Shown piece after piece: positions 1-9,210 of a stretch of 64,000 nucleotides of DNA. Below the pieces are notes generated by a model. It searched no databases. It was not told the DNA's origin and was given only the letters and a program-made list of their open reading frames with translations. Where the stretch lies: the NCBI RefSeq assembly GCF_000296855.1, contig NZ_CAKC01000086.1, forward strand, positions 42,710-106,709, in the 5' to 3' direction. Origin of the DNA: Lactobacillus gigeriorum DSM 23908 = CRBIP 24.85. Its GTDB lineage: Bacteria > Bacillota > Bacilli > Lactobacillales > Lactobacillaceae. The position numbers and the translations under genes were made by a program. The stretch's first letter is position 1. Each line of letters opens with the position of its first letter.

Positions 1-807
1 CTTTTCTGGATCTGCTTGAATAGTTAATTTTTTGGGACGGGCCTCAATTTCAAACGTAATGTCCTTTTTTTCTGCTTCTAATTCAAATCCGGCTTCAACT
101 TGTTCCAACATCGAATAGATATGAAGCGAAGTCAGTTGCAATTTAGTATTGTTGGACTTGATCGTCGTATATTCCAATAAATCATTAGCTAACGATTTCA
201 TCTGTTCAGCTTTGGTATAAGCAATATCAATGTATTTTTTCGCATCTTCAGCATTAACATTGCCCGATTTTAACAAGCCTAAATAGCCAATGATTGATGT
301 CAAAGGGGTGCGAATATCATGGGAAACGTTAGTAATCAATTCATCTTTTGATTTTTCGATTGCGCGTTCCTCATTAATCGAATTAACCGTACTATCAACT
401 AAAGAATTGATGGAATCAATTACTCGCTGCAAATCAGTTCTTACAGCAAATGAAATTCGATGATCAAAATGGCCATCAGCAATGTAATGCAATTCTGAAA
501 TTACATGCCGTAGTTGCATTTGATGATACCGCCGAATCAAGCGCCAATACAGCACAATCAAATCGCCGATTCCCATTAGGATAATAAAAATTCGCTGCCA
601 CGACCATAAATGGTAATTGCCAGCAAAAGTCATATTCATCTTGATAAAGTAAATCCCATTGACCAAATTTTGATCTTGCAATATTGCTAAGTGAATCAAG
701 ATGATGATCGACATATTCAACAATAACAATAAAACTACAGTTACTACCCCTTCAGCGATTAATTCGCTTTTCTCGGCAGCGGTTAATTTTACTGCTTCTT
801 TTTTCAT
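1..807 (-). CDS. Sensor histidine kinase, 3' end outside the window
   Basis: Membrane sensor kinase, partner of the response regulator encoded just upstream. Reading the minus strand from ATG at 807 gives two membrane segments (about residues 20-42 and 72-88) with a short extracytoplasmic loop of about 25 residues. A HAMP-like linker follows, then a HisKA domain with the H-box SHDIRTPLTS, the phospho-accepting His being about residue 162. The window ends before the ATP-binding motifs, so the catalytic domain is not visible. The start lies 1 base from the response regulator stop, so the two are translationally linked. The short loop gives little room for ligand binding, which suggests a kinase sensing membrane state or a partner protein; that is inference. 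Confidence 0.9.
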   Translation of the reverse strand, partial: MKKEAVKLTAAEKSELIAEGVVTVVLLLLLNMSIIILIHLAILQDQNLVNGIYFIKMNMTFAGNYHLWSWQRIFIILMGIGDLIVLYWRLIRRYHQMQLRHVISELHYIADGHFDHRISFAVRTDLQRVIDSINSLVDSTVNSINEERAIEKSKDELITNVSHDIRTPLTSIIGYLGLLKSGNVNAEDAKKYIDIAYTKAEQMKSLANDLLEYTTIKSNNTKLQLTSLHIYSMLEQVEAGFELEAEKKDITFEIEARPKKLTIQADPEK

Positions 808-808
808 G

Positions 809-1495
809 TTAGGCCTCAACCTTATAGCCTACGCCCCAAACAGTTTGAATAACCTCTTCGCCATCAGTTGCTTTTTGAATCTTATCTCTTAAGTGAGAAA
901 CGTGGACCATAACGGTCTTAGCAGAAACCAATGATTCTTGTTGCCAGACACGTTCAAAAATTTCATCGGCTGAGAAAACTCGATTAGGATGACTTGCAAG
1001 CAAGTATAAAATACCAAATTCAAGTGCTGTTAGTTGAATCATCTTGCCATCAAGCGTCTTAACTTCATGTGAATCCCGATTGATTACTAAAGGTCCGACT
1101 TCTAGCACATCTGGCTTTTCATCGCGAACTTGTTTTTGGCTTCTACGCAAAAGCGAACGAACTCTTGCCATCACTTCTAATGGATTAAATGGTTTAGCTA
1201 CATAGTCATCTGCTCCTGTAATTAAACCTTGAATTTTATCCATATCGCCAGTCTTAGCAGAAACAATAATAATTGGTATATCTGAATCTCTTCTGACTTC
1301 CTTGACTACGTCAATTCCTGACATATTAGGCATCATTACATCCAAAATCATTAAACTGATATCTGGAGTCGTAGACAATTTAGTAATAGCTTCTTTTCCA
1401 CTGTAAGCAGCGATTGGCTCATAGCCTTCATTTTTTAGATAAATGCTCAATAATTCTACGATTTCTTTATCGTCATCAACAACTAAGATTTTCAC
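809..1495 (-). CDS. OmpR/PhoB-family response regulator
   Basis: DNA-binding response regulator of 228 residues. The N-terminal receiver domain has the acidic pocket D7-D9, the phospho-acceptor D52 in the LDVMMPNMSG stretch, and the conserved Lys at 101. The C-terminal half is a winged helix (trans-reg-C type) ending in the usual VWGVGYKVE. The start is GTG, preceded by GAGGGG about 9 bases upstream. It is followed at once by its kinase gene. The target regulon is not evident. A heterodimeric ABC exporter lies upstream in the same direction but is separated by a terminator hairpin, so any functional link is only a guess. Confidence 0.95.
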   Translation of the reverse strand: MKILVVDDDKEIVELLSIYLKNEGYEPIAAYSGKEAITKLSTTPDISLMILDVMMPNMSGIDVVKEVRRDSDIPIIIVSAKTGDMDKIQGLITGADDYVAKPFNPLEVMARVRSLLRRSQKQVRDEKPDVLEVGPLVINRDSHEVKTLDGKMIQLTALEFGILYLLASHPNRVFSADEIFERVWQQESLVSAKTVMVHVSHLRDKIQKATDGEEVIQTVWGVGYKVEA

Positions 1496-1642
1496 TATGA
1501 AAACCCCTCTCTTTGGATAATCTGTTAATAAATTGTTTTCAGCATACTACTTATAGTTTACTACTTGTACTCGATTTTAACTATTGTCATCGCCGAAGAG
1601 GTAGTTATTTTGGAAAACTTAACAGAAAAATAACTTTTCCAC

Positions 1643-1672
1643 AAAAAAATCCCAAGACCGAGGTCTCAGGAT
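1643..1672 (-). terminator. Rho-independent terminator after the ABC exporter operon
   Basis: The stem arms are 1649-1658 and 1663-1672, with two central mismatches and a CGAG loop. A run of seven T follows on the minus strand. It lies directly after the stop of the second exporter subunit. Confidence 0.75.
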
Positions 1673-1678
1673 CCGTGA

Positions 1679-3541
1679 TTATTGAATTTCTTTTTTACCA
1701 GTGTAGAGCTCGTAATAGTAACCCTTCTTGGCTAATAATTGTTCATGCGTACCAGCTTCGATAATATGACCGTGATCAAGTACTAAAATCAAATCGGAGT
1801 TAACAATTGTGGATAATCTGTGAGCAATTACGAAACTCGTTCTACCTGCCAACAAGTTATCCATCCCTGCTTGCACCATTTTTTCGGTTCTAGTATCAAT
1901 ACTTGAGGTAGCTTCATCCAAAATCATTACTGGTTCATCAGCGATCATAGCTCGAGCAATACTTAATAGCTGCATTTGTCCTTGGGATAAATCCCCACCA
2001 TTACCATCGATCACCGTATCATAACCATCATCGAGTTCATGGATAAACTCATCGGCATGAGATAATCTTGCAGCTTGGTAAACTTCATCGTCGCTAGCTT
2101 CTGGATTACCTAAACGAATGTTTTCCATAATAGTACCGGTAAACATGTGCGTTTCTTGCAAAACGATTGACAATGAACGACGTAGGTCATCCTTCTTGAT
2201 GTTCTTAATTGGAATTCCATCATAAGTAATCGTTCCCGAATCGATTTCATAGAAGCGATTAAGCATATTGGAAATGGTCGTCTTACCTGCACCAGTTTCA
2301 CCAACCAAAGCGACCTTCATTCCGGGCTTAGCATCAATTGAGATATGGTGCAAAATTTGATGTCCTGGAATGTATGAAAAGTTAACATGATCAAAGACGA
2401 TATGTCCACGAACGGGTATCTTCTTGGTTTGACCATTTTCAGGTACATTCCAATCCCATGCACCCTTAACTGTTTGATTGCGTGAAATCGTTACAGTACC
2501 ATCATCAACTTCAATTTCTTGGTCCTGCAATTCAAAGATTCGCTGTGCACCAGCAATTGCCATCACAATTGAATTCAACTGTTGCGAAATCTGAGCAATT
2601 GGCATACTGAATTGCTTTGATAATTGCAAGAAAGAAGCGATTGCACCTAAAGTTAATGGGGCCCAACCATTGATGGCTACCATTCCTCCGACAAAGGCAA
2701 TTAAAACATAGAGTAAGTTCCCCATGTTACCCATAATTGGGAATAAGATCGTGGCGTAAGTGTTAGCCATACCAGAGGCTTTCCGTAATTCTTCATTGTA
2801 TTTATTGAAGTCTTGCTTAATTGCTTCTTCATGAGAAAAGACCTTAATAACTTTCAAGCCGTTGAGCATTTCCTCATTGTAACCATTGATCTTACCCAAT
2901 TCTTTTTGTTGGAGTTTGAAGTAGTGACTCGACTTAGTGGTCAAATAGCGAACAATACCAAATGATAAAGCAAAAACAATCATCGAGAAAATCGTTAATT
3001 GCCAACTAAGCGTAACCATGGCAGTTACCACAAACACCAAGGTAAGCACCGAGTTAGCGAACTGTGGAATTGACTGTGAGATCATTTGCATCAAGGTATC
3101 AATATCGTTGGTATAACGCGACATGATATCACCGTAATCGTTTTGATCAAAGTACGAAATTGGCAAACTTTCCATATGAGTAAACATGTTGTTACGTACG
3201 CGGTATTGTACCTTTTGCGCCAAAATCGCCATAATTACGGTAAATAAATAGTTAGAAATAAAACCAATTGCATAAACGCCTAGCATTACTAAGATTGCAT
3301 AAGTCAATGGGCCGAAATTAGGATTTTGGCCATGTTGGACCTGCTTTACTAATGGCGTAATGTAATCGTTGATCAATCGTTCAATAAATAAAGTACCAGC
3401 AACATTGGCTGCGGCTGCAAGAACAATCGTAATTGCAGAAACGATTAGCATCCATGGGCTAGTAGTAAGGATCAACTTAAATAATCTACCTAATGTTCTT
3501 GAACGATGTGGCTTAACTGCTGCTTGTTCAACTTGTCCCAA
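1679..3541 (-). CDS. Heterodimeric ABC multidrug exporter, catalytically canonical subunit
   Basis: ABC half-transporter (six-helix membrane domain, then ATPase) of the LmrCD/BmrCD/TM287-288 type, exporting an unknown amphiphile. The ATPase shows Walker A GETGAGKTT, signature LSQGQ, Walker B with catalytic Glu (MILDEATSSID) and the switch His (VIAHRLSTI). An insert of about 40 residues precedes the nucleotide-binding domain. The open frame reaches an ATG at 3583, but that start overlaps the previous gene by 41 bases and has no ribosome binding site. A TTG at 3541, one base after the upstream TAG and behind AGAGGTGA, fits better and gives 620 residues. Together with the upstream subunit it forms one transporter; the pairing is inferred from adjacency and complementary ATPase motifs. 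Confidence 0.92.
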   Translation of the reverse strand: MGQVEQAAVKPHRSRTLGRLFKLILTTSPWMLIVSAITIVLAAAANVAGTLFIERLINDYITPLVKQVQHGQNPNFGPLTYAILVMLGVYAIGFISNYLFTVIMAILAQKVQYRVRNNMFTHMESLPISYFDQNDYGDIMSRYTNDIDTLMQMISQSIPQFANSVLTLVFVVTAMVTLSWQLTIFSMIVFALSFGIVRYLTTKSSHYFKLQQKELGKINGYNEEMLNGLKVIKVFSHEEAIKQDFNKYNEELRKASGMANTYATILFPIMGNMGNLLYVLIAFVGGMVAINGWAPLTLGAIASFLQLSKQFSMPIAQISQQLNSIVMAIAGAQRIFELQDQEIEVDDGTVTISRNQTVKGAWDWNVPENGQTKKIPVRGHIVFDHVNFSYIPGHQILHHISIDAKPGMKVALVGETGAGKTTISNMLNRFYEIDSGTITYDGIPIKNIKKDDLRRSLSIVLQETHMFTGTIMENIRLGNPEASDDEVYQAARLSHADEFIHELDDGYDTVIDGNGGDLSQGQMQLLSIARAMIADEPVMILDEATSSIDTRTEKMVQAGMDNLLAGRTSFVIAHRLSTIVNSDLILVLDHGHIIEAGTHEQLLAKKGYYYELYTGKKEIQ

Positions 3542-3542
3542 A

Positions 3543-5276
3543 CTACTCACCTCTATTTCCTTGTTCAGATTGGAATTTGGCAATTGAACTATAAAGTTCG
3601 TTTCTTTGCATCAATTCATCATGACTACCAATATCTTCGATCCTGCCATGATTCATTACGATAATACGGTCAGCATCTTTAATAGAAACAATCCGTTGTG
3701 AAATGATAATCTTCGTAGTTTCTGGCAAGTCCTTAGCCAAAGATTCGCGAATTTCACGTTCCGTGCTGGTATCAACCGCTGAAGTCGAATCATCCAAGAT
3801 CAAAATTTTTGGTTTCTTAAGCAAAGCACGAGCAATGGTCAAACGTTGCTTTTGTCCACCAGAAACGTTGTTACCGCCTTGTTCAACCATCGTATCGTAA
3901 CCATCTGGCATTTCTCTTACGAAGCCATCTGCATGGGCAATTTTAGCAGCAGCGATAATTTCTTTATCAGTTGCATGTTCATTTCCCCACTTCAAGTTTT
4001 CCTTGATCGTGCCTGAGAATAATACGTTCTTTTGTAAAACTACCGCTACATTGTCACGAAGCGTCTTAAGATCGTACGATTTAACGTTATGGCCAGCAAC
4101 TCTCACTGCACCAGAAGTTACATCATAAAGTCTTGGAATCATTGAAATCAAAGTTGACTTTGAAGAACCAGTCTCTCCGATAATTCCGATTGTTTCCCCT
4201 GGACTAATGTGTAAATTAATATCATGCAAAGCTTCTGCATGATCTGCTGGATCATATTTGAAACTTACATGGTCAAATAAAATATCCCCATTGTTCAAAT
4301 GATCAAGTGGCTTACGTGGATTTTCGATCGCTGGCTTTTCATTGATCACATCCGCAATTCTTCGACCACTAGCACCAGAAATAATGATCTGGGTTGAAAT
4401 CATGGCTAAAATATTCAAACTAAACAAAACTGAATTTGAATATGAGAACATTGAAATCAATTGTCCTGTTTGCAAGTTTCCCCCAACAATTTCATGCGCA
4501 CCAAACCAACAGATTGCTAAGGTAGCAATGTTCAAAACGGCCGCTACCACAAGGGCGTTGAGTGATATCAACTTTTGAGCAGTTGTGAATAACTTGTAGA
4601 TAAAACCAGAAGCTTTTTCAAATTTGGCAATTTGTGCTTGTTCTTGAACATAGGTTTTAACTTCTCTAATACCACGAACATTTTCACGAACGACTTGATT
4701 CATTCGATCATAGCCTCTAAAGATCTTAGGGAAGTATGGATATGCACTCTTAATGATTAAGACTAACAACAATACGAAAATTGGTGCAATAACCAAGAAG
4801 ATTAGCGATAATCTTGGGCTAATAATAACGGACATTACTACCGAGACCACCAACATCATTGGTGCTCTAACCGCAATTCTGATTAACATCTGGTAAGATA
4901 ATTGCACGTTGCTTACATCGGTAGTTAAACGCGTTACCAAACTTGAACTTGAAAACTTGTCGATGTTTTCAAAAGCATAATCTTGCATATGATAGAACAT
5001 GTCTTGACGCAGGTTAGCAGCAAATCCAGCTGCCGCATGTGCAGAAACGTAACTAGCAGATGCTCCTAAAATTAGAGAAACAATGGTTAAAACCAACAAG
5101 ATCAAACCCCATTTGTTAATGTAGGTCATGTTTCCCTTCATAATTCCTTCGTCGACCAGCAGACCAACTAAGTAAGGAATCAACATTTCTAAGATTACTT
5201 CGCAAATAACGAATAATGGCGATAGAAGTGTCAATTTCTTATATTGGCGGATCGACTTACTAAGCGTTTTTATCAC
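3543..5276 (-). CDS. Heterodimeric ABC multidrug exporter, degenerate subunit
   Basis: 577-residue ABC half-transporter: membrane domain (about residues 1-320) followed by an ATPase domain. Three ATPase positions differ from consensus. Walker A is GETGSSKST (residues 367-375), with Ser where the third conserved Gly should be. The catalytic Glu after Walker B is Asp (LILDDSTS, residue 496). The switch His is Gln (ISQRIVSI, residue 527). The signature VSGGQ is intact. In heterodimeric exporters such as TM287/288 and LmrCD the Glu-to-Asp and His-to-Gln changes define the degenerate site, so this subunit probably binds but hardly hydrolyses ATP. GTG start at 5276 behind AAGGGGG. The partner gene starts one base after the stop. 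Confidence 0.93.
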   Translation of the reverse strand: MIKTLSKSIRQYKKLTLLSPLFVICEVILEMLIPYLVGLLVDEGIMKGNMTYINKWGLILLVLTIVSLILGASASYVSAHAAAGFAANLRQDMFYHMQDYAFENIDKFSSSSLVTRLTTDVSNVQLSYQMLIRIAVRAPMMLVVSVVMSVIISPRLSLIFLVIAPIFVLLLVLIIKSAYPYFPKIFRGYDRMNQVVRENVRGIREVKTYVQEQAQIAKFEKASGFIYKLFTTAQKLISLNALVVAAVLNIATLAICWFGAHEIVGGNLQTGQLISMFSYSNSVLFSLNILAMISTQIIISGASGRRIADVINEKPAIENPRKPLDHLNNGDILFDHVSFKYDPADHAEALHDINLHISPGETIGIIGETGSSKSTLISMIPRLYDVTSGAVRVAGHNVKSYDLKTLRDNVAVVLQKNVLFSGTIKENLKWGNEHATDKEIIAAAKIAHADGFVREMPDGYDTMVEQGGNNVSGGQKQRLTIARALLKKPKILILDDSTSAVDTSTEREIRESLAKDLPETTKIIISQRIVSIKDADRIIVMNHGRIEDIGSHDELMQRNELYSSIAKFQSEQGNRGE

Positions 5277-5302
5277 CTAAAAGCCCCCTTCTTACACAAC
5301 TA

Positions 5303-5337
5303 TAAAAAAGGATAAACGAGCCTATACTCATTTATCC
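5303..5337 (-). terminator. Rho-independent terminator after the DUF1129 gene
   Basis: Arms 5310-5320 and 5327-5337 with one mismatch and a six-base loop, followed on the minus strand by T6. It separates the membrane-protein gene from the exporter operon downstream. Confidence 0.75.
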
Positions 5338-5383
5338 CTTAAACATAAGAACTATTGTAAATAAATTTAACAACAATTGCAAA

Positions 5384-6166
5384 TTATTTATTTTCAGAAT
5401 CTTGGATTGTAGAAGTTCCAGCAAATGAAGATCCTACAATGTGGTATTGCTTTCTAAACCAGTAACGGCCACCATATGCTATAACTGCTAAAATAATGTA
5501 TACAATACCAGGTAAAACTGGATTAATTACGCTTAACGCTGGCAAAGTCAAAACCATAATTGCCACCATTAAAATAGCAATGAAAGCGGCACTGATCAAA
5601 ATCATCTTCCAGAAAGATGGTTTAGTTTGACCTTTGGCAGGCAAAACCCAATCATTATACTTAGTCATTAATGCCCCAACCAAAGCAGAAATAACTACGA
5701 CAACGGTAATTCCGTTTTGATTAGTTTGATACTTAGTATTAAACACGCCCATTACGCCGTAAAAAGCGGCAAAAATTACAAACATCAATAAAATGTTATC
5801 CACAGCTTTTTGCCAAAAAGCAGTAGCCTTTGGAGCTACATGTGGATGCAATATTTCTTGTGCCTTGATCTTTGGCGATGCCATATAAAAACTGTTAGCA
5901 GGTTGTCCGCGGCGTTGCGCAGCAACGATTTCTGGTAAAAGATCAGCTACTTTAGCATAAGCCGCATCAGCCGTCATCTTGCCCTGATGCTCTAATTCCT
6001 TTTGCAAACGGAAAACGTAATCAGCATTTTTATTAGTTAACATCCCACGCAATTCTTCAGGACTGGTTTGCTTTAATGCTTCTTCTTGACTAGCACGTTC
6101 CGCCTGATTTTTCAACTTGCTTTGTTTTTGATTATCAATCTTGGCGTTTTTTTTTTCTTCAGCCAT
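5384..6166 (-). CDS. DUF1129-family membrane protein
   Basis: 260 residues. The first roughly 120 are hydrophilic and Lys/Gln/Ala-rich, with probable helices. The C-terminal half has about four to five membrane segments separated by short loops, one of which carries KYNDWVLPAKGQTKPS. This matches the Lactobacillales family DUF1129, whose function is unknown. It lies 8 bases downstream of ychF in the same direction, so it is probably expressed with it. A terminator follows the stop. Confidence 0.85.
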   Translation of the reverse strand: MAEEKKNAKIDNQKQSKLKNQAERASQEEALKQTSPEELRGMLTNKNADYVFRLQKELEHQGKMTADAAYAKVADLLPEIVAAQRRGQPANSFYMASPKIKAQEILHPHVAPKATAFWQKAVDNILLMFVIFAAFYGVMGVFNTKYQTNQNGITVVVVISALVGALMTKYNDWVLPAKGQTKPSFWKMILISAAFIAILMVAIMVLTLPALSVINPVLPGIVYIILAVIAYGGRYWFRKQYHIVGSSFAGTSTIQDSENK

Positions 6167-6174
6167 TTTTCCCC

Positions 6175-7275
6175 CTAAACGTTAAATCTAAATTCGATAA
6201 TATCGCCGTCTTCAACTTCGTATTCTTTACCTTCAAGACGAAGACGACCAGCCTCCTTAACTTTTTGCATAGTCTCGTACTTGTTCAAATCATCAAAAGA
6301 TACTACTTCAGCACGAATAAAACCACGTTCAAAGTCTGAGTGAATAACGCCAGCTACTTGAGGAGCTTTCATGCCTTGGTGGAAAGTCCAAGCTCTAGTT
6401 TCAGGACCACCAGCAGTGAAGAAGGTACGCAAACCTAAGATGTGGTAAGCAGCACGAATCAAACGATCCAAACCAGATTCTTCAACGCCTTCAGCTTCTA
6501 AGAATTCTTGCTTTTCATCATCATCAAGACCTGCAATTTCTTCTTCAGTAGCAGCTGAAATGCCTAAGCATTCAGCGCCTTCTTTTTCTGCATGAGCCTT
6601 AACAATTTGGTAATACTTGTCAGCTTCAGGATCAGCCATTGAATCTTCAGCGATGTTGGCTACATAAATAACAGGTTTCGAAGTCAATAAAAACAAGCCT
6701 TTAACAATCTTCTTTTCATCATCGTTAAAGTTGATTGAACGAGCAGGATTTCCTTCTTCCAAAACTGGTTGTAATTTTTCAAGAACAGCATATTCAGCCT
6801 TAGCTTCTTTATCACCTTGTTGTGCAACCTTTTTAACCTTGTTAATTCTACGGTTAACTGCATCAAGGTCAGCAATCGCTAACTCCAAGTTGATCGTGTT
6901 GATATCTTCTTCTGGATCAACTTTACCAGTAACAGAGGTAATATTAGCATCATCAAAGGCTCTTACTACGTGCACAATTGCATCAGTTTGACGAATGTTT
7001 TCCAAGAACTTATTACCTAAACCTTCACCCTTAGATGCACCCTTTACTAAACCAGCAATATCAGTAAATTCAAACGTAGTGTGCACAATCTTCTTAGCCG
7101 GAATCAATTCTTGAATTCTTGCTAAACGGCTATCAGGAACCTCAACCATCCCCATATTTGGTTCAATCGTAGCAAATGGATAGTTGGCCATTTCGGCTCC
7201 AGCTTTTGTGATTGCGTTAAACAAAGTTGACTTACCAACATTAGGTAAGCCGACAATACCAGCAGTTAATGACAT
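6175..7275 (-). CDS. ychF: Ribosome-binding ATPase YchF
   Basis: 366-residue Obg-type P-loop NTPase of the YchF subfamily, which prefers ATP to GTP and binds ribosomes. Visible parts are G1 GLPNVGKST near the N-terminus, the switch and G3 region DIAGLVKGASKGEGLGNKFL, an inserted coiled-coil of about residues 125-200, NIAED in the position of the usual NKxD specificity motif (the expected YchF deviation), and a C-terminal TGS domain ending in EDGDIIEFRFNV. Length is normal. It sits 1 base after the DUF951 gene and belongs to the operon running from rsmG. Confidence 0.97.
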   Translation of the reverse strand: MSLTAGIVGLPNVGKSTLFNAITKAGAEMANYPFATIEPNMGMVEVPDSRLARIQELIPAKKIVHTTFEFTDIAGLVKGASKGEGLGNKFLENIRQTDAIVHVVRAFDDANITSVTGKVDPEEDINTINLELAIADLDAVNRRINKVKKVAQQGDKEAKAEYAVLEKLQPVLEEGNPARSINFNDDEKKIVKGLFLLTSKPVIYVANIAEDSMADPEADKYYQIVKAHAEKEGAECLGISAATEEEIAGLDDDEKQEFLEAEGVEESGLDRLIRAAYHILGLRTFFTAGGPETRAWTFHQGMKAPQVAGVIHSDFERGFIRAEVVSFDDLNKYETMQKVKEAGRLRLEGKEYEVEDGDIIEFRFNV

Positions 7276-7276
7276 A

Positions 7277-7564
7277 TTATTCCTCTTCTTCTATATTTTT
7301 TTGTTCTAAAAATGGTCGCATAATTTTATCCTTAGGCACATAAAGTTCCTTCTTTAAGTTCACCGGATCATTGGCCTTGGTTAAAACTTTTTTGACCTTA
7401 TGGTTGAATTCGGCCCGTTTTAACATAACTATGTGACCGCACCCCATACATTTTAACCGAATATCTGCACCTATGCGCAGAATTTCCCAATCATTTTTTT
7501 GACACGCATGCGGTTTTTTCATCTGAACCGTATCTGCCAAATTGTATGCATCATTTTTAATCAT
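7277..7564 (-). CDS. DUF951-family small protein
   Basis: Protein of about 95 residues with the DUF951 signature: a core VQMKKPHAC, then DWEILRIGADIRLKCMGCGHIVML, followed by a basic tail. Three Cys (HAC and CMGC) could bind a metal. The family is widespread in Firmicutes, often next to ychF and parB, and has no settled function. I take the ATG at 7564; an in-frame TTG at 7573 is possible. Either start overlaps or abuts the end of parB (stop at 7557), so translation is coupled. Confidence 0.88.
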   Translation of the reverse strand: MIKNDAYNLADTVQMKKPHACQKNDWEILRIGADIRLKCMGCGHIVMLKRAEFNHKVKKVLTKANDPVNLKKELYVPKDKIMRPFLEQKNIEEEE

Positions 7565-8441
7565 CGAGATCAACGCCTAAAATATCTAAAATTCGATTCA
7601 ATTCATCAATTGAGCTAAAGTCGATGGAAAGATGACCTTTGCCCTTCTTATTTTCAGAAATATTAACGGTTGCACCAAATTTATCAGCTAACTGACTTTC
7701 ACTAGCACGAATGAAGGCTGATTTTTGCACGGTTTTCTTACGTGGCTTTTTGGCATTAATTGAGGCAACTAAAGCTTCAACCTTACGTACCGGAATTCCT
7801 TCTTTGGCTACGCGCTTGGCCACTTCATCAATTCGATCTTTATCTTTGAGCCCAAGCAAAGTTCGAGCTTGGCCCATTGACAATTCTCCACGTTGCAATA
7901 AGCGTTTAGTTTTGCTTGGCAAAGTCAATAATCGCAAATAGTTAGCAATATATGGTCGAGATTTGCCCATGCGCTTAGAAACTTCTTCTTGAGTCAAACC
8001 AAGATTCTTCTGTAGCATTTCATATGCTTGAGCTTCTTCAAGTGGCGTTAAGTCTTCACGTTGCAAGTTTTCTAAGACCGCAACTTCCATCATTTGACTT
8101 TCGTCAAACTTCCTGATAATAGCTGGAATTGTCGTCTTCTTAGCTAATTTTGATGCGCGAAAACGTCTTTCACCTGCAATGATTTCATAACCGTTAATTG
8201 CCTTACGTACAATAATTGGCTGAAAAACGCCATTTTCCTTAATTGAATCAGCCAATTCCTTGAGGCTCTTATCGTCAAAAGTTTTTCTTGGTTGATAAGG
8301 ATTAGGGCGAATGGCGGCTAAATCTAGCTCTTTAATTTCTTCTGCTTCATTAATTTGGGGCTCATCTTCAAATAACGCTTCAATTCCACGTCCTAAGCCA
8401 CCTTTTTTTCTTGGTTCTTTACTTTTTGAGTCTCTTACCAT
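7557..8441 (-). CDS. parB: Chromosome partition protein ParB (Spo0J)
   Basis: 294-residue ParB: a KGGLGRGIEALF N-terminal helix that stimulates ParA ATPase, then the ParB/Srx CTPase domain with NPYQPRKTF and GERRFRAS, a helix-turn-helix around LTQEEVSKRMGKSRPYIANYLRLL, and a C-terminal dimerisation domain. It binds parS sites and loads SMC near the origin. It overlaps parA by 23 bases and follows a second ParB-like gene (noc), the usual Firmicutes arrangement. I saw no good parS match in the window. Confidence 0.96.
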   Translation of the reverse strand: MVRDSKSKEPRKKGGLGRGIEALFEDEPQINEAEEIKELDLAAIRPNPYQPRKTFDDKSLKELADSIKENGVFQPIIVRKAINGYEIIAGERRFRASKLAKKTTIPAIIRKFDESQMMEVAVLENLQREDLTPLEEAQAYEMLQKNLGLTQEEVSKRMGKSRPYIANYLRLLTLPSKTKRLLQRGELSMGQARTLLGLKDKDRIDEVAKRVAKEGIPVRKVEALVASINAKKPRKKTVQKSAFIRASESQLADKFGATVNISENKKGKGHLSIDFSSIDELNRILDILGVDLDD

Positions 8442-9198
8442 GAGCTTTTAACACCTCTTTTGCCAAATCATCATAAACCTTAGCTCCACGTGAACGAGGG
8501 GCATATTCCGTAATTGGTTGACCATAACTTGGCGCTTCTGCCAATTTGGTAATTCTTGGAATGATGGTCTTGTAGACCTTCTTGTTGAAGTATGATTGCA
8601 CTTCCTTGACTACTTCTGCACCGAGATTGGTTCTTGCATCTAGCATTGTCAACAAAACGCCTTCAACCCCTAAGTCCTTATTGAAGTGCTTTTGCACTAA
8701 GCGGATTGTGTTGAGCAATTGACTCAAACCTTCCATAGCATAATATTCGCTTTGAACTGGAATTAAAATTGAATCAGATGCCGTAAAAGCATTGATCGAA
8801 AGTTGTCCTAACGAAGGTGGACAATCAATAAATACAAAGTCGTAATCATCGCTCACAGCATCCAGTGCTGACTTTAATCGTGTTTCTCTAGCAATCATAC
8901 TGATCAATTCAGTTTCTGCACCAGACAAATTGATGGTTGCTGGTACTGCATCCAAACCTTTGGTTGAAGTATGATGTACGGTTTCTTTCAATGGAACTTC
9001 ATCAATCAAAACATTGTAAATGTCCTGGTCAATCTCTGATTTTTCAATTCCTAAACCAGAGGTAGCATTTCCTTGAGGATCGATATCCACAATTAAAACA
9101 CGGTAACCACGGTCGGCAATTGAGGCTGCTAAATTAATGGTGGTGGTAGTTTTACCTACTCCTCCTTTTTGATTAGCAACCGAAATTACATTTACCAT
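8419..9198 (-). CDS. parA: Chromosome partition ATPase ParA (Soj)
   Basis: 259-residue ParA/MinD-type ATPase with the deviant Walker A KGGVGKTTT and both Lys present, a Walker A' IVDIDPQGNAT and Walker B FVFIDCPPSL. It dimerises on DNA with ATP and is switched by ParB. The start has a GGGG-containing binding site. It lies 12 bases after noc and overlaps parB, so the four genes rsmG, noc, parA and parB look like one transcript. Confidence 0.97.
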   Translation of the reverse strand: MVNVISVANQKGGVGKTTTTINLAASIADRGYRVLIVDIDPQGNATSGLGIEKSEIDQDIYNVLIDEVPLKETVHHTSTKGLDAVPATINLSGAETELISMIARETRLKSALDAVSDDYDFVFIDCPPSLGQLSINAFTASDSILIPVQSEYYAMEGLSQLLNTIRLVQKHFNKDLGVEGVLLTMLDARTNLGAEVVKEVQSYFNKKVYKTIIPRITKLAEAPSYGQPITEYAPRSRGAKVYDDLAKEVLKAHGKRLKK

Positions 9199-9210
9199 AT
9201 GTTTTACCCC

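Noticed and set aside
1513..1764. 83-codon plus-strand frame upstream of the response regulator
   Set aside because: It runs through a terminator and the antisense of the ABC exporter; no ribosome binding site.
8482..8497. CCACGTGAAC inside parA as a parS site
   Set aside because: Only about 11 of 16 positions fit the consensus, and the sequence encodes conserved ParA residues.
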